Below the pieces are notes generated by a model. That model had not been told where the DNA came from and ran no database searches. It was given only the letters and a program-made list of their open reading frames with translations. A DNA stretch of 64,000 bases from positions 186,001-250,000 of the forward strand of contig CAJXLF010000004.1 of assembly GCA_913055805.1 (NCBI GenBank). The letters run 5' to 3'. Source of the DNA: an uncultured Salinisphaerales bacterium (GTDB lineage: Bacteria; Pseudomonadota; Gammaproteobacteria; Nevskiales; CAJXLF01). The translations under genes were made by a program, and so were the position numbers. Every line of letters begins with the position of its first letter. Within the stretch, counting starts at the first letter, position 1. Positions 27,567-36,037 of this stretch are shown piece after piece.

Positions 27567-29846
27567 ATGCAGGACTTATTCGGGGGCGATGTCAGCCCCA
27601 TCATCGACGGACTCAATGATGCCCAGCGCGAAGCGGTGACCGCCCCGCCCGGCCACGTGCTGGTGCTGGCGGGCGCCGGTTCGGGCAAAACCCGTGTGCT
27701 GACCCATCGCCTTGCCTGGCTGATGGCGGTGGAGCGGGCCTCGCCCTTCAGCATTATGGCGGTGACCTTTACCAACAAGGCGGCGGCGGAGATGCGTTCG
27801 CGCATCGAGCGGCTGGTGGATGTCCCGGTGCGGGCCATGTGGGTGGGTACCTTTCACGGTATCGCCCACCGCCTGCTGCGCCAGCACTGGCAGGAAGCGA
27901 ACCTGCCGCAGAGTTTTCAGATCCTCGACAGCGAGGACCAGCACCGGCTGATCCGGCGGGTGCTTAAAAACCTGGATCTGGACGAAGACCGCTGGCCGCC
28001 GCGGCAGGTGCAGGGCTTCATAAACGGCTGCAAGGATGAGGGCAAGCGTCCACAACATATGGCGGATACGGGCGATTATTCACGTTCGCAGCTGATCAGT
28101 ATCTACGCTGCCTACGAGGAGCATTGCCAGCGCGCCGGCGTGGTCGACTTTGCCGAACTGTTGCTGCGGGCGCATGAGCTGTGCCGCGACAATGAATCCA
28201 TCCTGCAGCACTATCGGCGCCGCTTCCGCTATCTGCTGGTGGACGAGTTCCAGGACACCAATGCCCTGCAGTACGCCTGGATTCGTTTGCTCGCCGGTGA
28301 AACGGGTCAGGTCTTCGTGGTGGGCGACGATGACCAGTCGATCTATTCCTGGCGCGGCGCCCAGGTGGGCAACATTCTCAGCTTCACCAAGGATTTCCCC
28401 GGCGCGCTGACCGTGCGGCTGGAGCAGAATTACCGCTCCACCAGCCGCATTCTCAAGGCCGCCAATGCCCTGATTGCCAATAACAGTGGCCGTATGGGCA
28501 AGGAACTGTGGACGGAGGGAAACCAGGGCGAGCCGATTGAGCTCTATGCCGCCTTCAGCGGTTACGACGAAGTGCATCATGTGCTGGGCCGCATCCGCAC
28601 CTGGATGGACCAGGGCGGCCGTCGCGACGAAATCGCTATTCTCTATCGGTCCAATGCCATGTCGCGGTTGTTTGAAGAAGCTCTGCTGCGCGAGGACATT
28701 CCCTACCGGGTTTATGGCGGTCTGCGCTTCTTCGAGCGCGCCGAAATCAAGGACGCCCTCGCCTACCTGCGCCTGCTGCGCAACCGGCATGACGATCCCG
28801 CCTTCGAGCGGGTGGTGAATACGCCCACGCGTGGTATCGGCAATACCACTGTCGACAAGATCCGCGGGCTGGCGCGCGCCCAGAATATCGCCCTGTGGCA
28901 GGCGGCCGGCATTCTGGGCGAGGACGGTTTGCCGCCGCGCGCCGCCTCCGCCGTCAAGGGTTTTATGGCGCTGGTGGATGCCATGGATGAGGCTACCCGC
29001 GACAAGGTGCTGTCTGAAATCATCGACCATGTCATCCAGGCCAGCGGGTTGATCGAGATGGCCGACAAGGAAGGCGGCGAAAAGGGTCAGGCGCGCAAGG
29101 AAAACCTTGAAGAACTGGTCAACGCGGCGCGTGGATATGAGCGTCTGCCGGAAGATGGTGCCGAAATCGACGAAGATATGCCTGAATTAGACCCACTTAC
29201 CGCATTTTTGACGCATGCAGCACTGGAGGCCGGTGAGCACCAGGGCGAGGCCTGGGATGACTGTGTACAGCTCATGACCCTGCATTCCGCCAAGGGTCTG
29301 GAGTTTCCGATGGTGTTCATGGTGGGCATGGAGGAAGGTCTGTTTCCGCACCAGCGTTCCAGTGAGCAGCCTGAAGGCCTCGAGGAAGAGCGCCGCCTCT
29401 GCTATGTGGGCATGACCCGCGCCATGCAGAAGCTGCATCTCAGCCATGCGGAAACCCGCCGCCTGCATGGTTCGGAAACCTACTGCAGCCCTTCCCGCTT
29501 CATCCGTGAACTGCCGTCGGAATTGCTCAATGAAATCCGCCCGCAGATACAGGTCAGCCGGCCCGTTTCGCAGAAGCAGTACGGCCAGCGTGGCGGCTAT
29601 GGCGGCTACGGCAACTATGGTCGTAACAAGCAGGAGACCTATGGCGGAGGCGGACTGCCGCCCGGCATGCAGGAAACCACCATTGGCGGGCTCAAGCTCG
29701 GACAGCGGGTGTCGCATCCCAAGTTCGGCGAGGGCGTAGTGCTGAATTTCGAGGGCGAGGGTTCGCGCGCCCGGGTGCAGGTGAACTTCAGTGATGCTGG
29801 CAGCAAGTGGCTGGTGGTGGGGTATGCGAAGTTGGAGGCGATTTAG
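27567..29846 (+). CDS. uvrD: DNA helicase II UvrD
   Basis: A 759-residue superfamily 1 helicase used in nucleotide-excision and mismatch repair. Motif I is GAGSGKT (36-42), motif II DEFQDTN, motif III GDDDQSIYSWRGA, and motif VI is in the block YVGMTRAMQKLHLS. The C-terminal KLGQRVSHPKFGEGVVL is the UvrD Tudor-like domain that contacts RNA polymerase, which separates it from Rep and PcrA. A glycine/tyrosine-rich linker (GGYGGYGNYG) precedes this domain. Confidence 0.93.
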   Translation: MQDLFGGDVSPIIDGLNDAQREAVTAPPGHVLVLAGAGSGKTRVLTHRLAWLMAVERASPFSIMAVTFTNKAAAEMRSRIERLVDVPVRAMWVGTFHGIAHRLLRQHWQEANLPQSFQILDSEDQHRLIRRVLKNLDLDEDRWPPRQVQGFINGCKDEGKRPQHMADTGDYSRSQLISIYAAYEEHCQRAGVVDFAELLLRAHELCRDNESILQHYRRRFRYLLVDEFQDTNALQYAWIRLLAGETGQVFVVGDDDQSIYSWRGAQVGNILSFTKDFPGALTVRLEQNYRSTSRILKAANALIANNSGRMGKELWTEGNQGEPIELYAAFSGYDEVHHVLGRIRTWMDQGGRRDEIAILYRSNAMSRLFEEALLREDIPYRVYGGLRFFERAEIKDALAYLRLLRNRHDDPAFERVVNTPTRGIGNTTVDKIRGLARAQNIALWQAAGILGEDGLPPRAASAVKGFMALVDAMDEATRDKVLSEIIDHVIQASGLIEMADKEGGEKGQARKENLEELVNAARGYERLPEDGAEIDEDMPELDPLTAFLTHAALEAGEHQGEAWDDCVQLMTLHSAKGLEFPMVFMVGMEEGLFPHQRSSEQPEGLEEERRLCYVGMTRAMQKLHLSHAETRRLHGSETYCSPSRFIRELPSELLNEIRPQIQVSRPVSQKQYGQRGGYGGYGNYGRNKQETYGGGGLPPGMQETTIGGLKLGQRVSHPKFGEGVVLNFEGEGSRARVQVNFSDAGSKWLVVGYAKLEAI

Positions 29847-29882
29847 GCCTGAGTCAGGTCGTGTTATGTCTGCCTACGAATC

Positions 29883-29966
29883 GCTGTGAAACATCCCTGT
29901 ACGCTCCGGCGGCGACGTCCATGTCGCCGACGAGCTCCCGCGGACGGGTTCACGGCGTGTCACAGA
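29883..29966. repeat. Palindromic intergenic sequence
   Basis: Between uvrD and the convergent dehydrogenase-like gene. The core GGCGACGTCCATGTCGCC is a perfect 6-bp stem with a 6-nt loop. Outer arms GTGAAAC...GTTCAC can extend the pairing imperfectly. No T-run follows, so it is not a typical terminator. It may be a REP-like sequence, but only one copy is seen in the window. Confidence 0.4.
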
Positions 29967-30010
29967 TCAATGCATCAAACATAAGCAGCCAGGCTGGACT
30001 GTAAGAAGGT

Positions 30011-31054
30011 TTAGGTGACGGCTATTTTTCCGCTACCCGCCAACCTTTCTACCAGATCCGAACCACAGAGTCTGGCCGGCGTATAACTGCCGCCTTCGAC
30101 GCTGTTGTTTTCCAGGAAATCCAGTACCGCCAGGGCGCCGTGAAAGGTCACGGTATAGCCATTCGGGGTTTTCACGCGGGCGGTTTTGCTCTGCCCTTGC
30201 GCGTTGGTCGCTTCGCCCCAGACATACATGGGATATTTTTCGCGGGCGGCGGCATCCAGGCCGACGGCGTTCTTGCCGGCCTGCTTTTTCATGAAGCTCT
30301 GCACTGGCTTCAGCGCGAAAAACCAGCGCAGCTTGTTGGCGGCTTTCATGTTCTTGGCCAGCTTCGGCGGTACCGACATGTAGACCTCGATATTGGGGAT
30401 GCCGGTGGTGTAGTAGGCCGTGGAAACGTCGCCCCAGGGGATGGTGGCGCCCAGGTGTTCGCCGTCACCGAAGTCGATCTTGCGGGTCTTGAAGCCCAGC
30501 GGCACGGTGATGATCTTGCCATCCTTTCTTGTCTTGCCGCCGCTGGCCAGGCCCTCGACCGAGGTCTTGGCGGTGCCCGGTGAGTTCTTGGAGCGGGACT
30601 CGAAGCCCAGCGCCAGGTGGGTCGCATCCGGTAGTGCCTGCTTGAGCGTCGCTGCCACGCAGTCGGTGGGGATGACGTCGAAGCCCACACCGGGACAGAT
30701 GACGATGCCGGCCTGCTTCGCCCGTTCGTTCTGCGCATGGGCGTGTTCGAAGACCTCGATTTCGCCGGTGATGTCCAGGTAATTCGTCTTGCTGGCCAGG
30801 CAGGCTTCGATCATGGGTGCGCTGGTGGCCGAAAACGGACCGGCGCAATGGATTACGGTGTCGATGTCCTGCAGATTGGCGGTGGCATCGTTCAGATCGA
30901 AGACGCGTGCTTCGAAGCCGAGTTCATCGGCCAGTGGCTGCACCTTGTCTGCTGAGCGGCCGGCCAGAACCGGGTTCAGGCCGCGCTGTTTCGCCTCGCG
31001 CGCGATGAGTTCGCCGGTGTAGCCGTTGGCACCGTAAATCATCCACTTACTCAT
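30011..31054 (-). CDS. Saccharopine dehydrogenase-like NAD(P)-binding protein
   Basis: A 347-residue protein with an N-terminal Rossmann fold (IYGANGYTGELIAREAKQRG, motif GxxGxTG) and a saccharopine-dehydrogenase NAD-binding domain. CPGVGFDVIPTDCVA and SRSKNSPGTAKTSVEGLASG are typical of the trans-acting enoyl reductase-like subgroup found with lipid metabolism genes. The substrate is not known. It follows the SDR gene by 4 bp on the same strand and so is probably co-transcribed with it. This arm is divergent from the acyl-CoA dehydrogenase operon. Confidence 0.7.
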   Translation of the reverse strand: MSKWMIYGANGYTGELIAREAKQRGLNPVLAGRSADKVQPLADELGFEARVFDLNDATANLQDIDTVIHCAGPFSATSAPMIEACLASKTNYLDITGEIEVFEHAHAQNERAKQAGIVICPGVGFDVIPTDCVAATLKQALPDATHLALGFESRSKNSPGTAKTSVEGLASGGKTRKDGKIITVPLGFKTRKIDFGDGEHLGATIPWGDVSTAYYTTGIPNIEVYMSVPPKLAKNMKAANKLRWFFALKPVQSFMKKQAGKNAVGLDAAAREKYPMYVWGEATNAQGQSKTARVKTPNGYTVTFHGALAVLDFLENNSVEGGSYTPARLCGSDLVERLAGSGKIAVT

Positions 31055-31058
31055 TGCT

Positions 31059-31907
31059 CTATTCTCCTTTTGATTCCTGACTCTGCAACTTGCGCAGCAT
31101 CTCGAAGCGCGGTTTCACGCGCTTACGCACCATCCGGTAGAAGAACTCCGGTGCCATGCGTTTCATGCGCCATTGCATGCGTGCGTCCTTGTGGGTGATG
31201 ACCATGAAGTGCTTCTTCATCACGGCGTCGTAGATGTCGTCGGCCACGTCCTCGGCGGTGACGGTCATACGTTCCATGATCATTTCGGTGACACGTTTCA
31301 TGGACGGGTCGGAGCTGACCATGGAGTCGGCCAGGTTGGTCTTGAAGAACGAAGGGCAGGCCACGCTGACATCCACGCCCTGGTCGATGATCTCGGCGCG
31401 CAGGCTTTCGGACAGTGCCACCACGGCGGCCTTGGATACGTTGTAGGAAGCCATGGAGGGCGGCGTTGCTACAGCGGCGAAGGAGGCGGTATTTACCACA
31501 TGGCCGTCGCCCTGTTCCAGCAGCAGCGGCAGCAGTTCCCGGCAGCCACGCACCACGCCCATGAGGTTAATATCGAGTACCGTGTCCCAGTCTTCGTAGC
31601 TGGTATCAACCACATCGCCGGCCGAGGCGATGCCGGCGTTGTTCATGACCACGTCCACCCCGCCCCACTGCTCGCGCAGGGCCTGGGCCAGCGCCTGGAA
31701 ATCGGCCGCTTCACGCACATTGCAGTGCTGCGTGAAACCCTCACCACCGGCCTGCTTGACCAGCCCGAGGGTTTCGGCAGCGCCGGCGTCGTTGATGTCG
31801 GCAACACAGATGCGCCAGCCTTCGCGGGCGAAGCGCAGCGCGACGGCGCGGCCCAGGCCGCTGCCGCCGCCGGTGATGACAACGCGTTTTTTACTCAGTC
31901 TGGCCAT
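31059..31907 (-). CDS. SDR family oxidoreductase
   Basis: A 282-residue short-chain dehydrogenase. TGGGSGLG binds the cofactor, NNAG, a catalytic Ser region (NTASFAA) and YNVSK (catalytic Tyr and Lys) are present. A C-terminal extension (RMAPEFFYRMVRKRVKPRFE) is typical of long SDRs in fatty-acid and steroid metabolism. The start at 31907 is chosen over 31943 because it gives MARLSKKRVVITGGG. Its promoter region faces the operator palindrome at 31964-31977. Substrate unknown. Confidence 0.8.
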   Translation of the reverse strand: MARLSKKRVVITGGGSGLGRAVALRFAREGWRICVADINDAGAAETLGLVKQAGGEGFTQHCNVREAADFQALAQALREQWGGVDVVMNNAGIASAGDVVDTSYEDWDTVLDINLMGVVRGCRELLPLLLEQGDGHVVNTASFAAVATPPSMASYNVSKAAVVALSESLRAEIIDQGVDVSVACPSFFKTNLADSMVSSDPSMKRVTEMIMERMTVTAEDVADDIYDAVMKKHFMVITHKDARMQWRMKRMAPEFFYRMVRKRVKPRFEMLRKLQSQESKGE

Positions 31908-31963
31908 GGAAATCTCCAATGTTTGATCGCCGCATGAGAACATAAACTTGAAATAATATCAAT

Positions 31964-31977
31964 CGAACGTTCGTTCG
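31964..31977. promoter_or_regulatory. Candidate TetR-type operator
   Basis: The hexamers CGAACG and CGTTCG are arranged as an inverted repeat with a 2-bp spacer, and CGAACGTTCG alone is a perfect 10-bp palindrome. It lies in the divergent intergenic region between the SDR (minus) and phosphatase (plus) genes, immediately upstream of a good -35 box. AACG/CGTT palindromes are common TetR-family operators, and a TetR-family gene lies 2.1 kb downstream. Binding is inferred. Confidence 0.6.
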
Positions 31978-31980
31978 TTA

Positions 31981-32010
31981 TTGACAGTTCCGGGCCAGCT
32001 GACATATGGT
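31981..32010 (+). promoter_or_regulatory. Candidate sigma-70 promoter of the acyl-CoA dehydrogenase operon
   Basis: A perfect -35 TTGACA (31981-31986) and a weaker -10 TATGGT (32005-32010) with an 18-bp spacer, 27 bp before the phosphatase start codon. The TetR-type palindrome lies directly upstream, so bound repressor would be placed against the -35 region. Confidence 0.55.
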
Positions 32011-32036
32011 ATCGCCACATTCAATAAAGCATCGTT

Positions 32037-32753
32037 ATGGCCTTTATACATCTTATTCGCCACGGTCAGGCCTCCTTCGGCAGCGCCAACTATGATTGCC
32101 TGTCGCCTATCGGTCACCGCCAGGGTCAGGTGCTGGGCGAGCATTTCTCCAGCATAGGCCAGGGCTTTGACGTCTGCATTGCCGGTGAAATGGATCGCCA
32201 GCAGAAAACCGCGCACGAGGTGATGCAGCGTCTGCCGGGGCAGGTGCCCGAACTGGTGACTGATGCAGCCTTCAATGAATACGACTCGGACGGCATCTTC
32301 AAGGCTTTTATGCCTAGTGTGTTGCAGGACGATCCCGGACTCGCCGAACTGCTCAAGGACGATTTCCGTGTCATGTATCGCGACAAGGCTATTTTTCAGC
32401 GCGCCTTTGTGAATGTGGTGCGGCACTGGTCCGAAGATGCGGAGCACGGTCTGCCGGAACTGGAAACCTGGGATGCGTTCATTGGACGTGTGCAGGCTGG
32501 CCTGCATCAAATCCGCGATGCACATGAGCGCAAGGCACAGGTCGCGGTGTTTACCTCAGGCGGCGCTATCTCCATCGCGCTCGGCATCGTGCTGGGCTTG
32601 AACAGCCGCGATGCATTGCTGCTGAGCTGGGGTATTGCCAATGCCTCGGTTACTGAACTTTATGCCTCGGGCACGGGGCTTTTTCTGAACGGTTTCAACA
32701 ATTTCACCCATCTCAAGCTGGCGGGTGATTCCACATTGGTTACTTATCGATAG
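32037..32753 (+). CDS. Histidine phosphatase family protein (PGAM-like)
   Basis: A 238-residue protein with the histidine phosphatase signature IRHGQAS (6-12); His8 would be the phosphorylated residue. GEMDRQQKTAHEVM and SGGAISIALG hold the other conserved residues. It probably removes phosphate from a small molecule. The next gene, an acyl-CoA dehydrogenase, starts 8 bp downstream, and the kinase-like gene further on adds phosphate to a related substrate class. A housekeeping role in this pathway, such as clearing unproductive phosphorylated intermediates, is possible but is not proven. Confidence 0.8.
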   Translation: MAFIHLIRHGQASFGSANYDCLSPIGHRQGQVLGEHFSSIGQGFDVCIAGEMDRQQKTAHEVMQRLPGQVPELVTDAAFNEYDSDGIFKAFMPSVLQDDPGLAELLKDDFRVMYRDKAIFQRAFVNVVRHWSEDAEHGLPELETWDAFIGRVQAGLHQIRDAHERKAQVAVFTSGGAISIALGIVLGLNSRDALLLSWGIANASVTELYASGTGLFLNGFNNFTHLKLAGDSTLVTYR

Positions 32754-32761
32754 GAGGAGTC

Positions 32762-33946
32762 ATGGACTTCGCCATACCTGAACATATCCAGAAGATGCGC
32801 GCAGACATTCGCGCGTTTGTGGATGCCGAACTGATCCCGCGTGAAGCGGATTTTGATCTCAATGACGGTCGTGCGCTGGAAGCTTCCCTGCAAGCGGTGC
32901 GTGCCCAGGTCAAGGCCAATGGCTGGTGGGCGCCGGGCCTGCCGAAGGATGTCGGGGGGCTGGGCCTGCCGCTGACGGATCTGGCCCTGATCTCGGAAGA
33001 GGTGGCCCGCTCACCGGTAGGCTATTTCTGCTTTGGTATGCAGGCGCCGGATATGGGCAACGCCGAATTGCTGCACATGTTCGGTACGGATGAGCAGATC
33101 GAAACCTGGCTGAAACCATTGGCGGCCGGGGACATCCGCTCCTGTTTTGGCATGACTGACAAGGGTACGGCGGGTTCGAATCCGACCCTGCTCAATGCGC
33201 CGGCCGTGAAAGATGGCGATGACTATGTGATCAATGCCCACAAGTGGTTTACCTCGTCCTATGACGGCGCTGCCTTCTGCATTGTCATGGCTGTCACCAA
33301 TCCTGACGCTGAGCCGCATTCCCGCGCCAGCATGATCATTGTGCCGACCGACACGCCGGGCTTCGAGATGGTGCGGAACATCCCGGTGATGGGCGAATCC
33401 GGCGGTGGCTGGTTCAGTCATTCTGAAATCAAGCTGACGGATGTGCGTGTCCCGCAGACCAACATTCTGGGCGAGGAGGGCGCGGGCTTCCTGCTGGCCC
33501 AGAAGCGGCTTGGACCGGGCCGTATTCATCACTGCCAGCGCTGGATGGGTATCTGCAATCGCGCGCTGGAATTGATGAAACAGCGCGCCAACGAACGTGA
33601 AATCAAACCCGGCGAAGTGCTGGCCGACACCCAGATCGTGCGGCAGTGGATGGCCGAATGCACCACGGAATACATGGCGGCGCGCGGACTCATTCTCCAG
33701 GCCGCCTGGACCATTGAGCAGCGTGGCTTTGCCGAAGCACGCGACATGGTCTCCATGATCAAGTTCCATGCGGCCAACGTCACGCAGAAAGTGCTCGACA
33801 CCGCCATCCAGCTGCATGGCGGCCTGGGCATGACCGACGACACGCCGATTGCCTACTGGTGGCGGCATGAACGTGCGGCTCGTATCTTCGACGGGCCGGA
33901 CGAAGTGCATAAACTGTCGCTGGGCAAACGGCTGTTAAGGCAGTGA
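32762..33946 (+). CDS. Acyl-CoA dehydrogenase, ACAD10/11-like
   Basis: A 394-residue FAD-dependent acyl-CoA dehydrogenase of normal length. SCFGMTDKGTAGSNP and QLHGGLGMTDDTPIAYWW are family signatures. In place of the common YEGT segment near the C-terminus it has DGPDEVH (377-383), as found in the ACAD10/ACAD11 branch. Members of that branch act on 4-phosphorylated acyl-CoA made by a partner kinase of the APH fold. A kinase of that type is encoded at 34970. GGAGG lies just before the start. The stop codon overlaps the first base of repeat copy B. Confidence 0.85.
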   Translation: MDFAIPEHIQKMRADIRAFVDAELIPREADFDLNDGRALEASLQAVRAQVKANGWWAPGLPKDVGGLGLPLTDLALISEEVARSPVGYFCFGMQAPDMGNAELLHMFGTDEQIETWLKPLAAGDIRSCFGMTDKGTAGSNPTLLNAPAVKDGDDYVINAHKWFTSSYDGAAFCIVMAVTNPDAEPHSRASMIIVPTDTPGFEMVRNIPVMGESGGGWFSHSEIKLTDVRVPQTNILGEEGAGFLLAQKRLGPGRIHHCQRWMGICNRALELMKQRANEREIKPGEVLADTQIVRQWMAECTTEYMAARGLILQAAWTIEQRGFAEARDMVSMIKFHAANVTQKVLDTAIQLHGGLGMTDDTPIAYWWRHERAARIFDGPDEVHKLSLGKRLLRQ

Positions 33947-34093
33947 TCCACAGATTACACAGATTTCACAGATTAGAAGAGAAAGCTCAATCATGATTTT
34001 TTGTTCTGCGCCGTGTAATCAGTTGCCTGATAAAAGTTTCTGCCAAGGCAGGAGCCCGGAAATGCATCTGTGTAATCTGTGAAATCTGTGGAT
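33946..34093. repeat. Palindromic element with 9-nt terminal repeats, copy B
   Basis: About 148 bp filling the gap between the acyl-CoA dehydrogenase and the TetR gene. The left end is ATCCACAGATTACACAGATT with a further CACAGATTA unit; the right end is its mirror, ending AATCTGTGAAATCTGTGGAT. It begins on the last base of the dehydrogenase stop codon and ends 5 bp before the TetR start codon. Confidence 0.85.
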
Positions 34094-34098
34094 AGATC

Positions 34099-34797
34099 AT
34101 GACCCAGGAACCCCTGTCACTAAACGTGTTTCGTCGCGAACTGGGTCTGTCCATGCAGGGGCTGGCGCGGCAGATGTATCGCGACAATGCCGCGCGGTTC
34201 AAGGTGCAGAAGGAGGGGGTCGCGGTCCGCAATCTGTCGAATATTCTGGACGCCACTCTGACCCTGGCTAACCGCAAGGGTTTTTCCGCCATGAGCTTGC
34301 GGGATCTGAGTGAAAAAACCGGTATGTCGCTGGGTGGCCTCTACGCCTATATCGGCAGCAAGGATGACCTGGTGGAGCTGATCCAGGGCCTGGGTATCGA
34401 AACGACTGAGCGCGTAATGCAGGAACAGACAGCCGGTATTGCCGATCCTGTGGAGCGGCTGCGTCATGCGATTCGAGTGCACCTGTTTCTGAGCGAAATC
34501 CTGCGGGCCTGGTTCTATTTTTCCTATATGGAGGCGCGGCACCTGGGTGCGCAGCAGAAGCAGCGCGCTGTAGCGGCGGAACTGCATACGGAAACCCTGT
34601 ACCGCGAAATCATCGAAGCTGGACAGAGAGCAGGGCAGTACCGTGAAACCGATCCCCTGATGGCGGCCGCCATGCTCAAGGCGTTGCTGCAGGACTGGTA
34701 TGTGAAACGCAACAAGTTCCGCGACCGCAACGTGGATGTCGAGCAGTACGCTGAATCAGTGATCGAGCTGATGGAAAGCTATTTGAAAGATGAATAG
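34099..34797 (+). CDS. TetR family transcriptional regulator
   Basis: A 232-residue regulator with the helix-turn-helix at about residues 66-85 (SLRDLSEKTGMSLGGLYAYI) and a C-terminal ligand-binding domain. It has about 45 extra residues before the DNA-binding domain (RRELGLSMQGLARQMYRDN), more than usual. It is placed between the acyl-CoA dehydrogenase and the kinase gene and probably controls this cluster through the palindrome at 31964-31977; the effector may be an acyl-CoA. The start is just 5 bp past repeat copy B, so no conventional Shine-Dalgarno outside the element is visible. Confidence 0.85.
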   Translation: MTQEPLSLNVFRRELGLSMQGLARQMYRDNAARFKVQKEGVAVRNLSNILDATLTLANRKGFSAMSLRDLSEKTGMSLGGLYAYIGSKDDLVELIQGLGIETTERVMQEQTAGIADPVERLRHAIRVHLFLSEILRAWFYFSYMEARHLGAQQKQRAVAAELHTETLYREIIEAGQRAGQYRETDPLMAAAMLKALLQDWYVKRNKFRDRNVDVEQYAESVIELMESYLKDE

Positions 34798-34952
34798 ATC
34801 CACAGATTTCACAGATTACACAGATGAAGATGAATTTTCTGGATTCATGCCTGAGTAGAAACTCTTATCAGGTAAGTAATTAGGCCGCAGAGAATCAAGA
34901 ATCATGCTTGGACTCTCCCTGTTGATCTGTGAAATCTGTGTAATCTGTGGAT
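34798..34952. repeat. Palindromic element with 9-nt terminal repeats, copy C
   Basis: About 155 bp directly after the TetR stop codon. The left end is ATCCACAGATTTCACAGATT followed by ACACAGAT; the right end mirrors it, ending AATCTGTGTAATCTGTGGAT. The central part is unlike copies A and B. It ends 17 bp before the kinase start codon. Confidence 0.85.
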
Positions 34953-34969
34953 AAAAAGTGTTAACTGTT

Positions 34970-36037
34970 ATGACCAAAATTGACCAGGCAAGAAAACCCC
35001 GCGAGGGCGAGGAACTGGATGCGGCCCGGCTGGAAAGCTGGCTGCGCGATACCCTGCCGGAGTTGCAGGGTGAGGTTTCCATTTCGCAGTTCCCGGGCGG
35101 CGCTTCCAACCTCACCTACATGGTTCAGGTGGGGGATACCGAACTGGTGCTGCGCCGGCCGCCATTTGGCGCCAACATCGCTTCGGCGCATGACATGGGT
35201 CGTGAGTACCGCGTGCTGTCCAGGCTCAGCGCGGTGATGCCGCAGGCGCCGAAGCCGCTGGCCTATTGTGAGGACGAATCAGTATTGGGCGCACCGTTCT
35301 ATGTGATGGAGCGTATCAAGGGTGTGATCCTGCGACGCGAACTGCCCAAGGATCTGGGCTTCGGGCCGGATGAATGTCGGCAGCTCAGTGAAAGTCTGCT
35401 GGACGTGCAGCAGCAGTTGCACAGTATCGACTACACCGCGGCCGGATTGTCGGAGCTGGGCAAGCCTGAGGGTTATGTCGAGCGCCAGGTGCGCGGCTGG
35501 GATGGGCGCTGGGAAAAGGCCATCACCGATGACATCCAGGACGCGCCGCAGGTGCGTCAGTGGCTGATGGACAAGCAACCGGGTGATTCCGGTTATGTCG
35601 GCATCATCCACAATGACTACAAGTTCGATAACGTCATTCTCGATCCGGTCGACCCGACAAAACTCATTGGCGTACTGGACTGGGAAATGGCCACCCTGGG
35701 TGATCCGTTGATGGATCTGGGCTGCAGCATGGCTTACTGGGTGCAGGCCGACGATCCGGCGCCCTTGCAGGTTGCGCGTATGGGGCCGACGCATGTGCCG
35801 GGTATGCTGACCCGTCGTGAATTGGTGGCCCGGTATGCTGAACGCGCCGGCATGAAGCTGGACAACTTCGATTTCTATTATGTGTTCGGCCTGTTCCGCC
35901 TGGCCGTGATTGTGCAGCAGATTTACCGCCGCTATTACGAAGGCAAGACCCGCGACGAGCGTTTCGCCGTGTTCGGCCAGATGGCCATGTTGCTGAACCG
36001 GACTGCGGCGGCGGCCATCGAGGCGTCAGATCTGTAA
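34970..36037 (+). CDS. APH-fold phosphotransferase, ACAD10/11 kinase-like
   Basis: A 355-residue kinase-like protein. HNDYKFDN (214-221) is the catalytic loop, and LDWEMATLGDPLMDLG (from about 236) carries the metal-binding acid. These are features of the choline-kinase/aminoglycoside-phosphotransferase fold, and the sequence type (ILRRELPKDLG, WEKAITDDI) matches the kinase domains of ACAD10/11 and LvaA-like proteins, not resistance enzymes. It would phosphorylate the 4-hydroxyl of a hydroxyacyl-CoA so that the partner dehydrogenase can eliminate phosphate. The start at 34970 is chosen; a GTG at 34958 is possible. The stop overlaps the thioesterase start by one base. Confidence 0.82.
   Translation: MTKIDQARKPREGEELDAARLESWLRDTLPELQGEVSISQFPGGASNLTYMVQVGDTELVLRRPPFGANIASAHDMGREYRVLSRLSAVMPQAPKPLAYCEDESVLGAPFYVMERIKGVILRRELPKDLGFGPDECRQLSESLLDVQQQLHSIDYTAAGLSELGKPEGYVERQVRGWDGRWEKAITDDIQDAPQVRQWLMDKQPGDSGYVGIIHNDYKFDNVILDPVDPTKLIGVLDWEMATLGDPLMDLGCSMAYWVQADDPAPLQVARMGPTHVPGMLTRRELVARYAERAGMKLDNFDFYYVFGLFRLAVIVQQIYRRYYEGKTRDERFAVFGQMAMLLNRTAAAAIEASDL

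Noticed and set aside
34970-36037. Aminoglycoside resistance kinase
   Set aside because: The APH fold is shared with hydroxyacyl-CoA kinases; the sequence type and the neighbouring ACAD10/11-like dehydrogenase argue for metabolism, not resistance.
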